64,000 nucleotides of DNA from Struthidea cinerea (Eukaryota > Chordata > Aves > Passeriformes > Corcoracidae), in assembly GCA_013397865.1 (NCBI GenBank), contig VZTI01002737.1:6071-70070 (forward strand), written 5' to 3'. Below, piece after piece: positions 1-11,654 of the stretch (its first letter is position 1; every line of letters begins with the position of its first letter). The notes under the pieces are model-generated. The model saw nothing but the letters and a program-made list of their open reading frames with translations. It had not been told where the DNA came from and searched no databases. The translations under genes were made by a program, and so were the position numbers.

Positions 1-58
1 AAGGAAGGAAGGAAGGAAGGAAGGAAGGAAGGAAGGAAGGAAGGAAGGAAGGAAGGAA
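1..58. repeat. (GGAA)n microsatellite
   Basis: A tetranucleotide array of about 14 uninterrupted GGAA units running off the left edge of the window, so its true length is unknown. It ends in an A-rich transition into unique sequence. Purity suggests ongoing length variation. Confidence 0.97.
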
Positions 59-2827
59 AATAAAAATATTAGCTTGCTTGGTTTTTTGCTTGTTTGTTTG
101 ATTTACAATATGTCCGTTTCTTGATGAGCTTATTTCAGGCTTGTAGAAGGGTATCATGAACTCTAAGATATGGTTTAGGGAGATAAAACTGAGCTGTCAG
201 GGATCAGGCCTGGTTCAGGTGCGGCTGGTACATGGAGCTACTCTTCCCAGTCCCCTAAAGATTCCTGCAATGATAAGGCTGAACACAAATTGTTCCTTCA
301 CCCGTCCCGTGTATGGCTGCATGGTCTTCCCCGTACACTGGGAGCATGCAGCACACTGTCAGGGCTCAGGGCACCGTGCTGCAGAGAGGTAAGCAGCTCT
401 GCTGCAGAACTGACGTTTGCAATAGTGCTGTCTGTCACCAAAGCAAAAGAGGCTGTGGTAGGCCACAGTTCAGAGGGTGGTGCAACTGGGAATGGATTCC
501 AGTGACTTGCTGGGAGCTGTCAGGAGGGACATTAGGTGGGGCACAGTATAGCACGGCAGCAGGGCAAAATTTGCCCCTGTATATTTGGGTAGTCCAAGCT
601 TCTTAATATCAAGCAAGTGGCTAGAAGTCATGAAGAAAGTATTTTTATCCTGCAGTTATGAATTCATGAATACATTCAGCACCAGAAGTTTTACATCTAA
701 GGCTGTGAGAATCTGAAACTGACCCTAAAAAATAGCACAGGAGACCTAAAATTAATTTGGTAAGGGGAACAGCTGCTCTCCTCTCCTAAAATGCCATCAA
801 GATTAATAACTCTTGGGACCATTTAAGAGTCAAGCCCCATATTTCTTCCACTTAATAGGAATCAACTCATCTTCCCCCAGCAATTTTCCCTCAAAAGCAC
901 TAGATTTTGAGCCTATGCAATTGCTTAGTACCTAGGACTTGGAGATACATAAGAAAATAGGAATGCGCTATCAGATAACTTGCTGTAGCGTGGGACAGTG
1001 CTCTCCATTTTTGAAAAAAAAGAAGCACAAGGTCCTTCATGGATTCCCTTCTGTCACAGAGCAGCATGAAAAGAGGCTGCTTTGGGTCCAGCAACGTCTT
1101 ACTTCTCTGACATAGAGAGCAAGAGGGCATGAACAGCCCCTCCTGGGGCAGACTAGAGGCAACCACAGGCAGTGGTTGTTTTCCATGCAAAAAGGGTGTG
1201 CAGAGCAGGCACAACGGGTGGATCATTCCTCTGCAATACAGAATCAGTGAGATAGGGTTGCACTGTTATTACTATGCTAATAGTGCAGCATGTTTAAAAA
1301 TTATCTTGCCAATTACTTTGAATAATATGGAAAAGGGAAGAGATTTCTGGGCACTGCATCTTTTGTTGACACCATTGTTGTCTGCAAAACTGGATTCATT
1401 ACCCAGCATGCAACAAGCCAACAATTACGCACTCTATAGAGACATTATTTATTTCAGATTTTTTCAGGCCTAAGTGCTCTGTGATTTTCCATCACTCAAA
1501 CATGCCAGCAGGACTTTCTACACCATTATTTATATTCAGAATTTCGGGGTTGGTAACTTTCCCAGTACAGTCCTTCTATCACGGTTGGTTAGTATCCATG
1601 CGAGTGGTTTCCATGCAAGTAGTTTCCACAGCTGACTTGTGCCCAAGAGAAAGGTCCTTACCTGGACAGGGGTCTTTTTGACCTGTAAGTGTGATTTTTG
1701 GTATTATAATGAAGATAGTTCAGCTAAGGGATACATGGACCTTAAGTCTTTTGCCAAGTTAGCAATGTATATATAGGCATAGAACAACATCTTGATTTAC
1801 TGCATTTACTACTTCCAGGATGTACTTGACTAAGGGATAACTGTTTTTTCCCCGATGAACTGTCCTTTCATGCTGATTAGGAAAGCCTTAATTAGCCAGC
1901 TTAAAATGTATAAGGGACGTCCCATTCTAAGACAATTTTGACATTTTGCAACAATGTAATACGTTATCATTACTCATCAGCTCATGTCTAGTTGGTACCT
2001 TGGAATGACAGGAAGGAAGATCCAATATCCACACCTGCCTTATTCAAAATAATATGAAAGTTAATTATTTCAAAAGTAAGGGGAAAAAAACCCACAGCTT
2101 GGGAAAGTAAAACAAAGAAAGGAAAAGTAAACTAAAAGCTAAGAAAAATTTTAATTGCAGTATCTGAGTGAAAAAAAAATACATTCACAGAAGACATTGG
2201 TTAAGCTATTGGAGTCAAGAAAGATTTGTTCATATAAAATATTTGAAGTCTTGAGATTATTTCTCTTAAAAAGAAATGAACAATGAATTGGGTGAGAGGA
2301 GTAAAATGATTTTTAGACCAAAATAGTGAAGTAGTCAAGCTATTTAGTTTGGTTTTCGCATTCAAAATGGAATTATAGGACAGAAGAAGGAGAATAATTT
2401 AGGAATAAAGAAGGTTATTAAAGAATGCAAATTTGGCGTGCCCTGTGGCTTAGGAGGTCAAAAGAGTAAGCTGGCAGAGGAAATACAATGCGATCCTAGT
2501 CAATTCCTTCAGAAGTCAGAAAGTGTCCTTTCATTTATGTTATGTTTAATTTTATGAATTAAATCCAGCTCTCAGACAAAATGACAAAGAAAACAAAACT
2601 GAAAGGATATACAACGAGAGAAAGGAATAAAAACGAAAACATGAGAGAGAACATGATGCTTCAAGTAGACAATGCACTAATAAATGGGCAGGTCTGTGTC
2701 TTTGCCTTTGACAGGCACTATTATGCCAAATGATATGCTTAGATGAAAAATGACAGATTATTTTCTTTATAAGAATAATTTCTGTTATGTAAAGTAACTT
2801 AAAGTAGTTTTTATTAGCACTAATTAG
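59..2827. other. Unique AT-rich sequence, no gene seen
   Basis: No recognisable gene, RNA or transposon. Open frames are all under about 115 codons, overlap on both strands and show no domain signature, as expected by chance. The stretch 240-600 is somewhat richer in GC than its surroundings but I recognise nothing in it. Confidence 0.6.
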
Positions 2828-2943
2828 ATGTACAAGCATCTTTTTGACAAACGAGGTAGTCACATAGAATCGTAGAATCATAGAAATGTACAAGCATCTT
2901 TTTGACAAACGAGGTAGTCACATAGAATCGTAGAATCATAGAA
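2828..2943. repeat. 58-bp perfect tandem duplication (2 copies)
   Basis: Positions 2828-2885 and 2886-2943 are identical. Each unit carries about 34 bp of unique flank followed by the reversed CR1 tail (repeats of the type AGAATCATAGAA). The duplicated unit therefore spans the junction between the CR1 3' end and its target DNA. This is more than a normal CR1 target-site repeat. Slippage or a local duplication after insertion are both possible; perfect identity suggests the duplication is younger than the CR1. Confidence 0.95.
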
Positions 2944-3195
2944 AGTTAAGACAGTAGAAAGGTCCTTAAAGACCACCTAGTCCCAACCCTGCTGCCATGG
3001 TCAGGGACACCTCCCACTAGGACAGGTTGCCCAAGGCCTTATCCAGCCTGTCCTTGAGCACTGCCAGAGTTGGGGCATCTGCAACTTCTCTGGGCAGCTT
3101 GTTCCAGTGTCTCACCACCCTCACACTAAAAAATTTCTTCCTAATATCTTCCCTCTTTCAATTTTTACACGTTTCTCCCGTTCTATCATAAAGCT
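2861..3195 (-). mobile_element. CR1 LINE fragment, 3' end, minus strand
   Basis: Read on the plus strand, the tail repeats (AATCATAGAA type) come first. They are followed by the conserved antisense CR1 3' region: a block about a fast-resolving five-word tract (AAAGACCACCTAGTCC), then CCTGTCCTTGAGCACTGCC, then TTGTTCCAGTGTCTCACCAC, then the AAATTTCTTCCTAATATC block. This order is that of the extreme C-terminal ORF2 and 3' UTR of avian CR1 in reverse. It is 5'-truncated, as nearly all CR1 copies are, and homology fades near 3195. No coding function remains. Confidence 0.93.
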
Positions 3196-4307
3196 TTCAA
3201 TCTAATTGGTATGAATCCTCTTTTTTTTTTTTTACTATAAATTATTTATTTTATATGTTTTAAAATTAATCACAAACCTACATGTAAATACAGTCTGATT
3301 ATCTGATCCCCAAATTCAAATCACATTTGGCCTTTTTCCTATTACTAATGAATTACCACTCTAAATTACAGGCAATTTTCTACATAATTGTATATTTCTA
3401 TCATAAAATTGTAAAATAAACCCCAACAACTTGTGAAAACTATTGTTACAATGCATACCTTGGGACATAATGTATTCTGAACATTAATCACACCTTTCAT
3501 ATCACATGCTAGTTATTTAAAAATGTTGCCATCACACTGCTAATTCTAAGCTTCCTGAAAATCAAATCTTTTTCCAGACTATAGCTGCTGATTCCCTCAT
3601 GTTTACATGTAGCACTAAGATAAGAACACAGCCCTCTGGTACATTTCCCTCCAAAACCAACCATATATTCCTGTTGTCTGTGATTTCACTTAGTGACCAA
3701 GCAGGATGACACTCCTAGTATTTCAATCACCCTTCGAAAATACTCTATTGAAAGGCATGTTTAAAATAAACTGATGCACTTCTGTGGCCCAATGTGTTCA
3801 CCGGTGCTTGACACAAGCAGATAGCTTCAATCATCCACACAGCAAAAGCTGCAGAACTGAGACCAGAAAACAAGACAAAACAAAATGAATCAGAACGTAC
3901 AGCTGTCAGTGGTTTCCATGGCTTCTGGACTAGTTCCAAAAAAGCTAAATATTCTTTGAGGTAAAGGGGAGTTTGCATTTACATGGGAACTGAAAGCTGG
4001 GTTATTAACTATGTTCTTTGTTTTCAATGGTAGAGTTAACCATGAAAGGACCATTAGCTCATTCCTCTTAAGAACATTTGATGTACCTGCTACATTCAAA
4101 CAACCAGATTATAAGTTTTATGGTTTTTTTTCCTATTATTTGGACTGAGTGCTGCTTTAACCTCTTTTACATTTTAAATAAATACAAAAATTATACTGCA
4201 TTTTAATATTTTGAGATTAAAAATGAAAAAACAATTATGAAATTAGCTCTGACAATGTCAACTAGTTTGTCCTGCATTACATTGTGCATATGCCACAGAT
4301 ATGTGTG
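3196..4307. other. Unique AT-rich spacer between two CR1 copies
   Basis: Holds a short poly-T run near 3220 and otherwise unremarkable AT-rich sequence. I see no exon, RNA or transposon signature. Confidence 0.6.
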
Positions 4308-4705
4308 AATCACAGAATTGTTAGGGTTGAGAGAAATCTCTGGAGGTCATCCCATCCAACCCCCTGCCAAGACAGGGTCACCTAGAGCAGGTTACACAGG
4401 AACACATGCGGGTGGGTTTGGAATATCTCCAGACAGGGAGACTCCACGACTTGCCTGAGCAGCCTGTTCCAGTGCTCTGCCACCCTCAGTGTAAGGAAGT
4501 TCTTCCTCACGTTGTGGTGGAACATCTTCTGGCTTAGGTTATGGCCATTGTTCCTCATTCTCTCACTAGGCACCACTGAGAAGAGTCTGGCACCATCCTC
4601 TTGGCACCCGCCTTTGAGATATTTCTGTGCATTAATGAGATCTCTCAATATTCTCTTCTCCAGACTAAACAGGTCCAGCTCCCACAGTCTATCAGAACAT
4701 CCCAC
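4308..4705 (-). mobile_element. CR1 LINE fragment, 3' end with ORF2 C-terminus, minus strand
   Basis: On the plus strand it begins with the degenerate tail (GAATCACAGAATTG) and the antisense block GGTCATCCCATCCAACCCC. The minus strand has an open frame of 107 codons from 4705 to 4382. It contains the typical C-terminal CR1 ORF2 pattern: SLEKR..RDLINAQKYLKGG, then RLFSVVPSERMRNNGH, then VRKNFLTLRVAEHWNRL. This is beyond the reverse-transcriptase catalytic core, so the copy cannot encode an active enzyme. The frame is unusually intact for such a fragment. The copy is 5'-truncated. Confidence 0.94.
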
Positions 4706-5281
4706 AGAATTTTAAACAGTGGCAAGGCAACGTCTACATTTCAATTAGGCCAGAAAAATAGAATCCTCTATGGTATACGACCAAGTTATTGTTGCCAAAT
4801 TTGCCTGCGAGAGTTGATAAAATTCCACTGATGTTGGATTACTACATAAGAGAAATAATTTCCTCCATTTTTTAAGCTTTTCAACAGCAAAAACAGACTA
4901 AGGAAAAGGGTGGTCAAAATAAATGAAGGAAAGGTACTCTGAAGATAAATTAAATGTACCACTTACGTTTTAAAGCTTCTAATTTGCTTTAATAATAACT
5001 GTGCCTCTGATTGGATGATCAGATTTCCAAGTGGAGTTACTTATGCTTGTACATCTACATGCAAGTTGGCAGTATTTATATTTGGGTGTTCTATTTAACA
5101 TTTTTACATCTCTAGTTTTAAGAAGTTTTTCATTCACTGAAAAATACATAAATGAGAACTGCATTTGTATCAAGTTATACCAAAAATTATCTGCAAGAGT
5201 ACAGACATGAAAATGCTGAATCAAGAATTCATGGCTTTGTGGTGAAAAGTATAAACTTTTCTTTTCTTTCCTTTTTTACAG

Positions 5282-5334
5282 AGTAGAGCTACTGACCAAA
5301 CCTGCTGGTCATGATGAAGAGCTAACCATCCTGG
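5282..5334 (+). other. Candidate coding exon (53 nt), unidentified
   Basis: A long pyrimidine tract ending in TTTTTTACAG precedes it and a strong donor (GGTAAGC) follows. Only one frame is open, reading VELLTKPAGHDEELTIL. It needs two bases from an upstream exon to complete its first codon and leaves one base over. That base joins in phase with the next candidate at 5551. I do not recognise the peptide. Splice-like pairs this close together arise by chance in 64 kb, so this remains a low-confidence suggestion. Confidence 0.25.
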
Positions 5335-5550
5335 GTAAGCTCACACAACCACTACACCTACTTTTAGATGAACACTTAGTTTTGCTGCTGTACACTGCAA
5401 TCTGGAAAATCACTATGTTTCACTGAAAAAAATCCAACAATGTTCCTTCAAAAAATTGCCCTTTTCTTTTTTATCAGCAGCTGTGCATCAACATCTTTTA
5501 TTAGGGAAATTAAAATGCAATACCTTCTGCCACTGTTTTCTGTGTTGCAG

Positions 5551-5579
5551 ATCTGGCTGTAAACCAAGAGATGGTTGAG
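5551..5579 (+). other. Candidate coding exon (29 nt or longer), unidentified
   Basis: It follows a good acceptor (TTTTCTGTGTTGCAG). Its first two bases complete the codon left open by the 5282-5334 candidate (giving Asp) and the frame continues LAVNQEMVE. A weak donor (GTGTAT) lies at 5580. If that is not used, the same frame runs on to a stop at about 5698, which would make this a terminal exon. The peptide is not one I recognise. Confidence 0.2.
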
Positions 5580-8500
5580 GTGTATGAGAGAGATTTACAC
5601 ATTGCGTTTCACTCACAAAAGCGTGATAGTTATCTCTGCTTTTCAACTACCAGTGCCTTACAGCTGTTTGCTCACACATCATGCAATATTGTGACTTAGA
5701 AGTAACTTTTAGTGCACAAAGTACCAGGGAATAGCAAATCAGAATTTTATTCCCATTATTAATTCTTTAGTGAACACATTTACTTAAATATACTGAAATA
5801 AAAATACTATACTTTATTGTGTGGGGTCATGGGTTACAGAGCATTTCAGATGTAAGACCACCAGGTCAGTCATTCAAAACTTGCTTAATTAGGAGCATTC
5901 ACTGTTGTCTAGTGACTGTATGAGACTCAAAGGACATGAATACATGCAGAAATCCATAATCAAATTTGGCATTTTTATTTTCACATTCTTATCATCTGTG
6001 GAGTCCAGAGCCACTTACCTTAAAAATTCTCTTTATAACATTTTGCTGTTTAAATACAGCTATAGCAGAGGCCAATTTCTGCAAAAGTGAAATAACAATA
6101 TAGTCTAGATCTGGAAAAAAACCAACGCTATCATTCTTCTTTAAAGAGCAGCTGCAAAACGATGGCACAGAGATATGACAGCTGTTAGAGAGAATAGGTG
6201 CAGAAGCCAGCTGAGCGCTAGAGAAATGGTTAATGCAGTCCACACAAGGTGATATCGTGAAAATCTTAAAGAGCTTGTGTTGTTTAAGCCTCTTCTCCTT
6301 TGTTGTTGGGTGTATTATAACTTACCACAACCTAAAAGAAGAGGAGCAAGGATAACTAGCTAAAGGGTTAGTTCACCTACATGAAATAAGCATCAAAGAT
6401 ATTGTGCTCTTCCCCAAATAATTTTATTACACAGTTGTTATTTTAACTTTTCAGTCCAGAAAGGCATGTGAAGGAAAACATTGGATTTTAGTCTTTGAAA
6501 GAACTTAGGCACAACCATGTGATGTGTGCCTTAAGAATTCATTATTTAATGGCTGAAGAAACTTATTTTTAAATGCAGGTGTGCTGGTTCTGAAAGTACA
6601 TTTCAGTCCTAGATGAAGCTGAGTCCACAGACTGCATTTCATCACCCTTTCTGTACTTGAATATATAGGTTTTCTACTTATAAAGCTCATGACAAATGTC
6701 AAGTCAGCTTGGGTGGTGCTAGGAGAATATTCCTTTAGTCCTTCACTCTTTTCAGCTGTCTTCTTTCTTCCAAACACCTTATTTTTGTGCCAGAGAGCTC
6801 TTGTCTGTAGCATTCATTCTCTTGCCATTTTTTCTTTATGGCTTCATATCAGGAGAGATCCTTCAGAAGTTGTCCTCAGGAAAAACGAACCAGCAGCAGA
6901 TCCTATCTATTCCTGCGTGTACTAAAAATATTATACAAAATGATAAAACCAGAAAAAGTTGAAGTGCTGAAGGGATAGAAAAGGTGCAGGAGCTTTCAGG
7001 GAAATCCTTGCTGTGCTTGCTTCTAAAACTACAGGTTGGTAATGATTCTACACAAACCCACACCTTTTAAAAAGAAAATTTTCCTTTCAGTTATTAAACA
7101 TATTTAATAGTGAAGGGATTAAAAGAAAAAAGGAAAATTACTGTCAAGAGAAACTGCAAAGATGACCAAAGCATGAATCAGGCCTTAGTAACATCAGGCT
7201 AACAATCAGCTTCTTATTCTGTTTGTTTCAGCATTCAGGTGAGAGGGATGCACTTGGCCAGGGCGAATCTTCCAAAACACCTTTTTTTGATTATTGAAAT
7301 GAATATCTGCCGTGGACTGGATTTCACTGTACCCCCTGAATTTCTCCTGCTCTGCACCTTTCTGGTAGCTTTTTCTGTTCTTTGCTTTTCATCAACTTCT
7401 ACTCCAAATCCATTAATGCCTTGGCTTGGGTTTCTTTCAGTTCCCCTTTTTTAAAAATGCCTTTTCTAATGTCAATTTTCTGCTTCACATGCAGGCATTT
7501 TGTTATGATTTTGCACAGAACATCCCTATTTTGGAGTACTTTCTTGCAGAATGCTACCTCTGTCCAAACCTCAACTGCTCCATGTTAGGATTAGGCGGGA
7601 CTTTTAAACAAACTAAAACTACCAAATCTTCCAAACATCTTTGCCCATTCAGATGGTCTCTTTTTGGAAATGCATGGGGCTCGTACATCCCTTAGTGACA
7701 GTCAGTGTTGCTGCCCTCAGGAGTAAGCAGAATGGAATGGTTATGATTTTGAACACTTGATGTGATTAAAGGACTTACAAGAAACTTGCATTTCCCAGAC
7801 CACCATCCTCACTTCCAGGAAGAGGATTTTCACATAGATCTTGGGCACTTTTATTAGGTTCCTTTGAATACCAATACTCAGTAACGCTCCCCAGTTTTGC
7901 TTAAATGATACATGAGCAAAAGTTTTAGTTTCTTCCTCTTATTCTACATAAAGAGACCATATGGCTAGGATAAGTAAAATGAAAAATATTCATCTGTTCA
8001 GTCCTTACACACAGGGTGCATATATCTGGAAAATTGCTACAAGCTATATGTATGTAGCTCTTCCTAAATATACCACCCAGTGGAATTCAAAATCTTTTTT
8101 TTTCTTTCATTTCAAAACTATAAAATATTAAGTAAGTAATACAGTTGAAAGAAAAGTGTGTCCTTCAAAGAAAAAGATTGCAATCCTTTTATTTCTAAGT
8201 TTATGGGGCTGACATTTTTGTCTCCTTGGAATTTTATAAAAGTGTGACTCAGTTAATTGGATTGAAAGCCAAGGGCTGTCGCAACTTGGATACAGAAATA
8301 AAACATTACATCCATATATGCTTGCAGAAAGAGACAAAGATATACTATGACTGTTTAAAAAGGTACTCAGGACAGGGAACTTAATGGTCATTGTGGAAGA
8401 ACATTTAAATACAGAAAAAGCAACCATTAAATAGTTTTGTTTCCAGACCTTCCTGTCTGTAAAAAGATGCCAGTTGTACAACTTTGAAGCATCTCCTTCT

Positions 8501-9405
8501 GCTCTGTGTATTACAGTGCAAATTTAGTTCAGAAAAGCCACCCAACACAACCAATGACATTTTTGTTCAGCTGTCAGAAAAAAAAATTATTTGCACAGTG
8601 GCTGCCTATCTTCCAACTAGATGTCTGTGCTTGTCTCCCTGAAATATGCTGAAAATTTAAAAAAAAAATCCAAACATTGTGAATCCAAATTACTTTTTTC
8701 ATCATTGTGTGCTTATTTTGCAGAAGTGTTAGTCACAATATCTTCGATCAATGTGCTTGTGTCAAGATATGATGACCCAGTAGCTGAACATATTTCTGAA
8801 TTTAAGACCAAAAGGAAGAGGTGACTAAAACACCTGAAACGGAGATGCTATGCAAAAGATCTGTGAAAGACCATCTGCAATTCTGACTGTTGAGCTCCAG
8901 CAGCTGCATATATAACAAGTTAGTCAGTGGGTCAAAGCCATAAGAAAGTGAGAGATTTGGGATTTTTTTCTTTCACAGTAAGGGAATATGATGCCTGTGC
9001 TAGTTTTTAGCAGTGTCTTCTAATTGCGTGCTTGTAACTGGGTGAATTGGTTATATTTTATAATGCAGACTGAGGTCCCAGACTCAGTGCAGTGAAATCT
9101 TGCATACAACAGAAGGCAAACACAAGACTCAATAAACAAATGTGACAGAAATTTGCAATGGTAATTACCCTGCCAGGTCCTACATTTAAGAATTCCCATG
9201 TTCACATCGGATGAAACCCACATGCTAAACATAGGACATGTGACATAAACGTGACAATAGGATCTGTGCTAGTGTATTTCTACCTTCACAGCCTAGCCTT
9301 TTTCTTCTCATACCAAACATAACACTGTATGGACACTAACAATTATCTTTTATTACTTAAAGTGCCTTAACATACCTGTTACCTTCTGACAGGTAATGTC
9401 GTGTA

Positions 9406-9442
9406 TCCTAATGATAGCATACAACTTATGCTATCATTAGGA
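9406..9442. repeat. Perfect 16-bp inverted repeat with 5-nt loop
   Basis: The left arm 9406-9421 (TCCTAATGATAGCATA) and the right arm 9427-9442 are exact reverse complements around the loop CAACT. A second, smaller inverted repeat (TTACCT / AGGTAA) sits immediately upstream at about 9380-9396. As RNA the main one would fold into an unbroken stem. It is too short for a typical microRNA precursor without flanking pairing, which I do not see. Confidence 0.93.
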
Positions 9443-9914
9443 ACAAATGCAGTCTTGAACGTATCAAAAGGCAAGCTGTGAGCTAAACGACTTGACGAAG
9501 ACAATAGTCAGTTTAGAAAGATGCATTCTCAATGTCTTACATAATGGACTTAAAGGAAAAAAAAATTTCCAGAACTACTATTCAATGAAGCTTTTCAGTG
9601 GTGTATACAAACTGTGTCAGAAAATATCAGAGTATGTTGGCTAATGGTTGTTGTGTGGTGTGGTGAGGGTGAAGGAGCGTTAGGAAAAGAAAGTCTGAAA
9701 GCCTGAGACTCCTGTGTTAAATACTTTGAAAAACAATGCTCCCTTTGGGGCTCCCATGTTGTAACTTATCAGTGCTATCTTTGTGGTGATTTAAGCTGAG
9801 ATTCTTTGAGGGAGACTGAAAAGTGGGAGATTTACCACTAGACTTATAAACCAGTAACCTTGCTGTGATGCTTTGGGTACTAGCTAGGGGAATTAAAGTA
9901 AAGAGAGGCCTCAC

Positions 9915-9956
9915 TGAAGAATGAAGAATGAAGAATGAAGAATGAAGAACGAAGGA
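9915..9956. repeat. (TGAAGAA)n heptamer tandem repeat
   Basis: Five exact TGAAGAA units followed by one degenerate unit (CGAAGGA). The array is pure, so recent slippage is likely. Confidence 0.95.
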
Positions 9957-10165
9957 CTCAGATAGTAAAATCCAGGGACTTTTTTTGGCTTGGGATCAGA
10001 GAAAGCATATGCTGAAACAATTTAAAAGTGATCCAATTTGAAAGAGGGCAACCACGCTGTTAACCGTGATGCAATCGATTTGCAAAAGAGTGAAGTATTC
10101 AACCCTCATCACACCATGATCTCAAGATAACCTCATGATAGCGGCTGCATATAATTTATATGCAT

Positions 10166-10245
10166 ACATATATATATATATATATATATGTATATTTAAC
10201 ATATAAAAACAAGCATACATATACGCACACACACACACACACATG
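10166..10245. repeat. Compound (TA)n and (CA)n microsatellite
   Basis: An alternating TA run lies at about 10169-10189, and a CA run of about nine units at about 10225-10242, with mixed ATATAC sequence between. The two dinucleotide arrays have probably evolved by slippage from one purine-pyrimidine alternating tract. Confidence 0.93.
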
Positions 10246-11332
10246 TATGTTTGTGTACACTTTAAGGTTTTTTGTACATGCCCAGGAGTAGTAAAGGATC
10301 TCTGCCATCCATGAGAATCTACCAGTAGCTTCAGGACAAAAATGGCTTTGTCACGCTTCTCAGTGGAGCTAGATTGCTGCTAGAACTCCAGACAAAGGGT
10401 TTAGTGCATTTTACGGTACCTTCCTACAGTGGCTGTGTGAGCACGCACTTCCCCTGTACTCACCCACCACTGGATTTTGGTGATTTCTGTCTGTGGTGTG
10501 AATCTCCTCCTAAAGTGCTTCTCAGGCCTCTGAGAGGAAGTCTTTTTCATCTGCTCTATAAGTTTGTTTTCCTCACCTTTACCTTCCTGATTTGAAATGA
10601 GGTGGGAGGAAAACAAGCAAGTATCTTTCATATCTTTCAGTATCATGTATGAGGGTGGTGAGGCAAACTTGATTTTCAGCAAGTGTTAAGTTATTGAATA
10701 TTTTGGTTCTGTAAAGCCCAAACTATATGATTTTTGTATCATTTTAGGTTCTTTTATAGAAGTGTCTCATAGCATGGCTCTATTCACTTTATGGAGTGTT
10801 TATGTTAAGAGAAAGAAGACGTAAGGAGGAATAAATCTTTCTGTAATCACTTAGTACCTTCCTTTTTTCATAAAAGAAAGGAAATGGAAAATGATCCTAA
10901 TAAAAAACATGATATCTGAACACATAGTCATAAATTATGCCACAAAACACAGACACATTTAAGCTGAAAATTACTTCTGAAGTAATCTAAAAGTAATTTA
11001 GTGCTCAGATCTAAATCAAATGAAATTTTCACAATGTTAAAGAGAGCAGCAGATGTTGGTTTTGATATTTATTGAAAAACAGTTCTGTTGTTGTAATGCT
11101 ATCCTCTCTGAGAGACTTTTTTTTATTCTGTTTGCTTTGTTATGTTTCATTAAAAAGTCTTATCAGGAAACTATTTTCCATAACATCTTGGGATCATAGT
11201 AGCTTTCAATGACAGAAGTGTCCAAATTGTGATGATGATGCCTTAGGTTTTAACTTTTATATTTTTCAAATCGTGTACTGCCTAGTGTGTAACTCTGACA
11301 TTTTGTGAGGCCTGTTAGCTGCTGTTTTCTCA

Positions 11333-11654
11333 TGCTGGTTAGACATAACTAACCTCTCTAGGTTTGCTCTTCAAGGACACCTCGATTGTCCCAGGCCCCA
11401 AAATGTGTAAACTAAAAGCCTCTGAAGAGGAGGGGCAAACTTGGGGTAATTACATCATTAACTGAAGTTGTCATTGGATATGCAAATGAACCAAACTTAT
11501 AAAAGTATGAAGAACTCATGACCCAGCGTTCATCTTGGGTGTAGCCTTTTTGACTGCCCAGAGTGTACCTTTGAAGGCCCTTCAGATAAATACCTACTTT
11601 TATTCTCTTATTCTTGTCTAGCCTCTGTTTTCAGGTAGCCACATCCAGGCATCA
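11333..11654 (+). mobile_element. Solo LTR of an avian endogenous retrovirus (about 320 bp)
   Basis: The block has LTR architecture in the plus direction. It begins with TG near 11333. An inverted CCAAT box (ATTGG, 11473-11477) and an exact octamer motif (ATGCAAAT, 11480-11487) sit just upstream of a TATA box (TTATAAAAG, about 11499-11507). About 80 bp further on is a polyadenylation-like GATAAA (11585-11590) followed by a T-rich downstream region. A CA end falls near 11651-11654. From memory the order and wording match a common short avian ERV LTR. No internal gag/pol sequence or partner LTR is present, so it is a solo LTR left by recombination. I could not find a clear target-site duplication, so the ends are uncertain by some bases. 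Confidence 0.75.
11470..11507 (+). promoter_or_regulatory. LTR core promoter: CCAAT, octamer and TATA
   Basis: Within the 11333-11654 LTR an inverted CCAAT box, a perfect ATGCAAAT octamer and TTATAAAAG occur within 38 bp, the classic spacing of a retroviral U3 promoter. CCAAT is bound by NF-Y and the octamer by POU/Oct factors. Whether this copy is active cannot be told from sequence. Confidence 0.6.

Larger units (their letters stand above)
4706..9405. other. Mostly unique AT-rich sequence with two exon-like segments
   Basis: Apart from the short exon candidates listed separately at 5282 and 5551, I see no gene, RNA or mobile element. Open frames reach at most about 117 codons and none has a recognisable motif. 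Confidence 0.55.
9443..11332. other. Unique sequence with microsatellites, no gene seen
   Basis: Contains the heptamer, TA and CA arrays listed separately. No transposon or gene signature is visible in the remainder. Confidence 0.55.

Noticed and set aside
2430..2530. Segment with words faintly like a tRNA-derived SINE head
   Set aside because: No B-box-like sequence and no second copy could be found.
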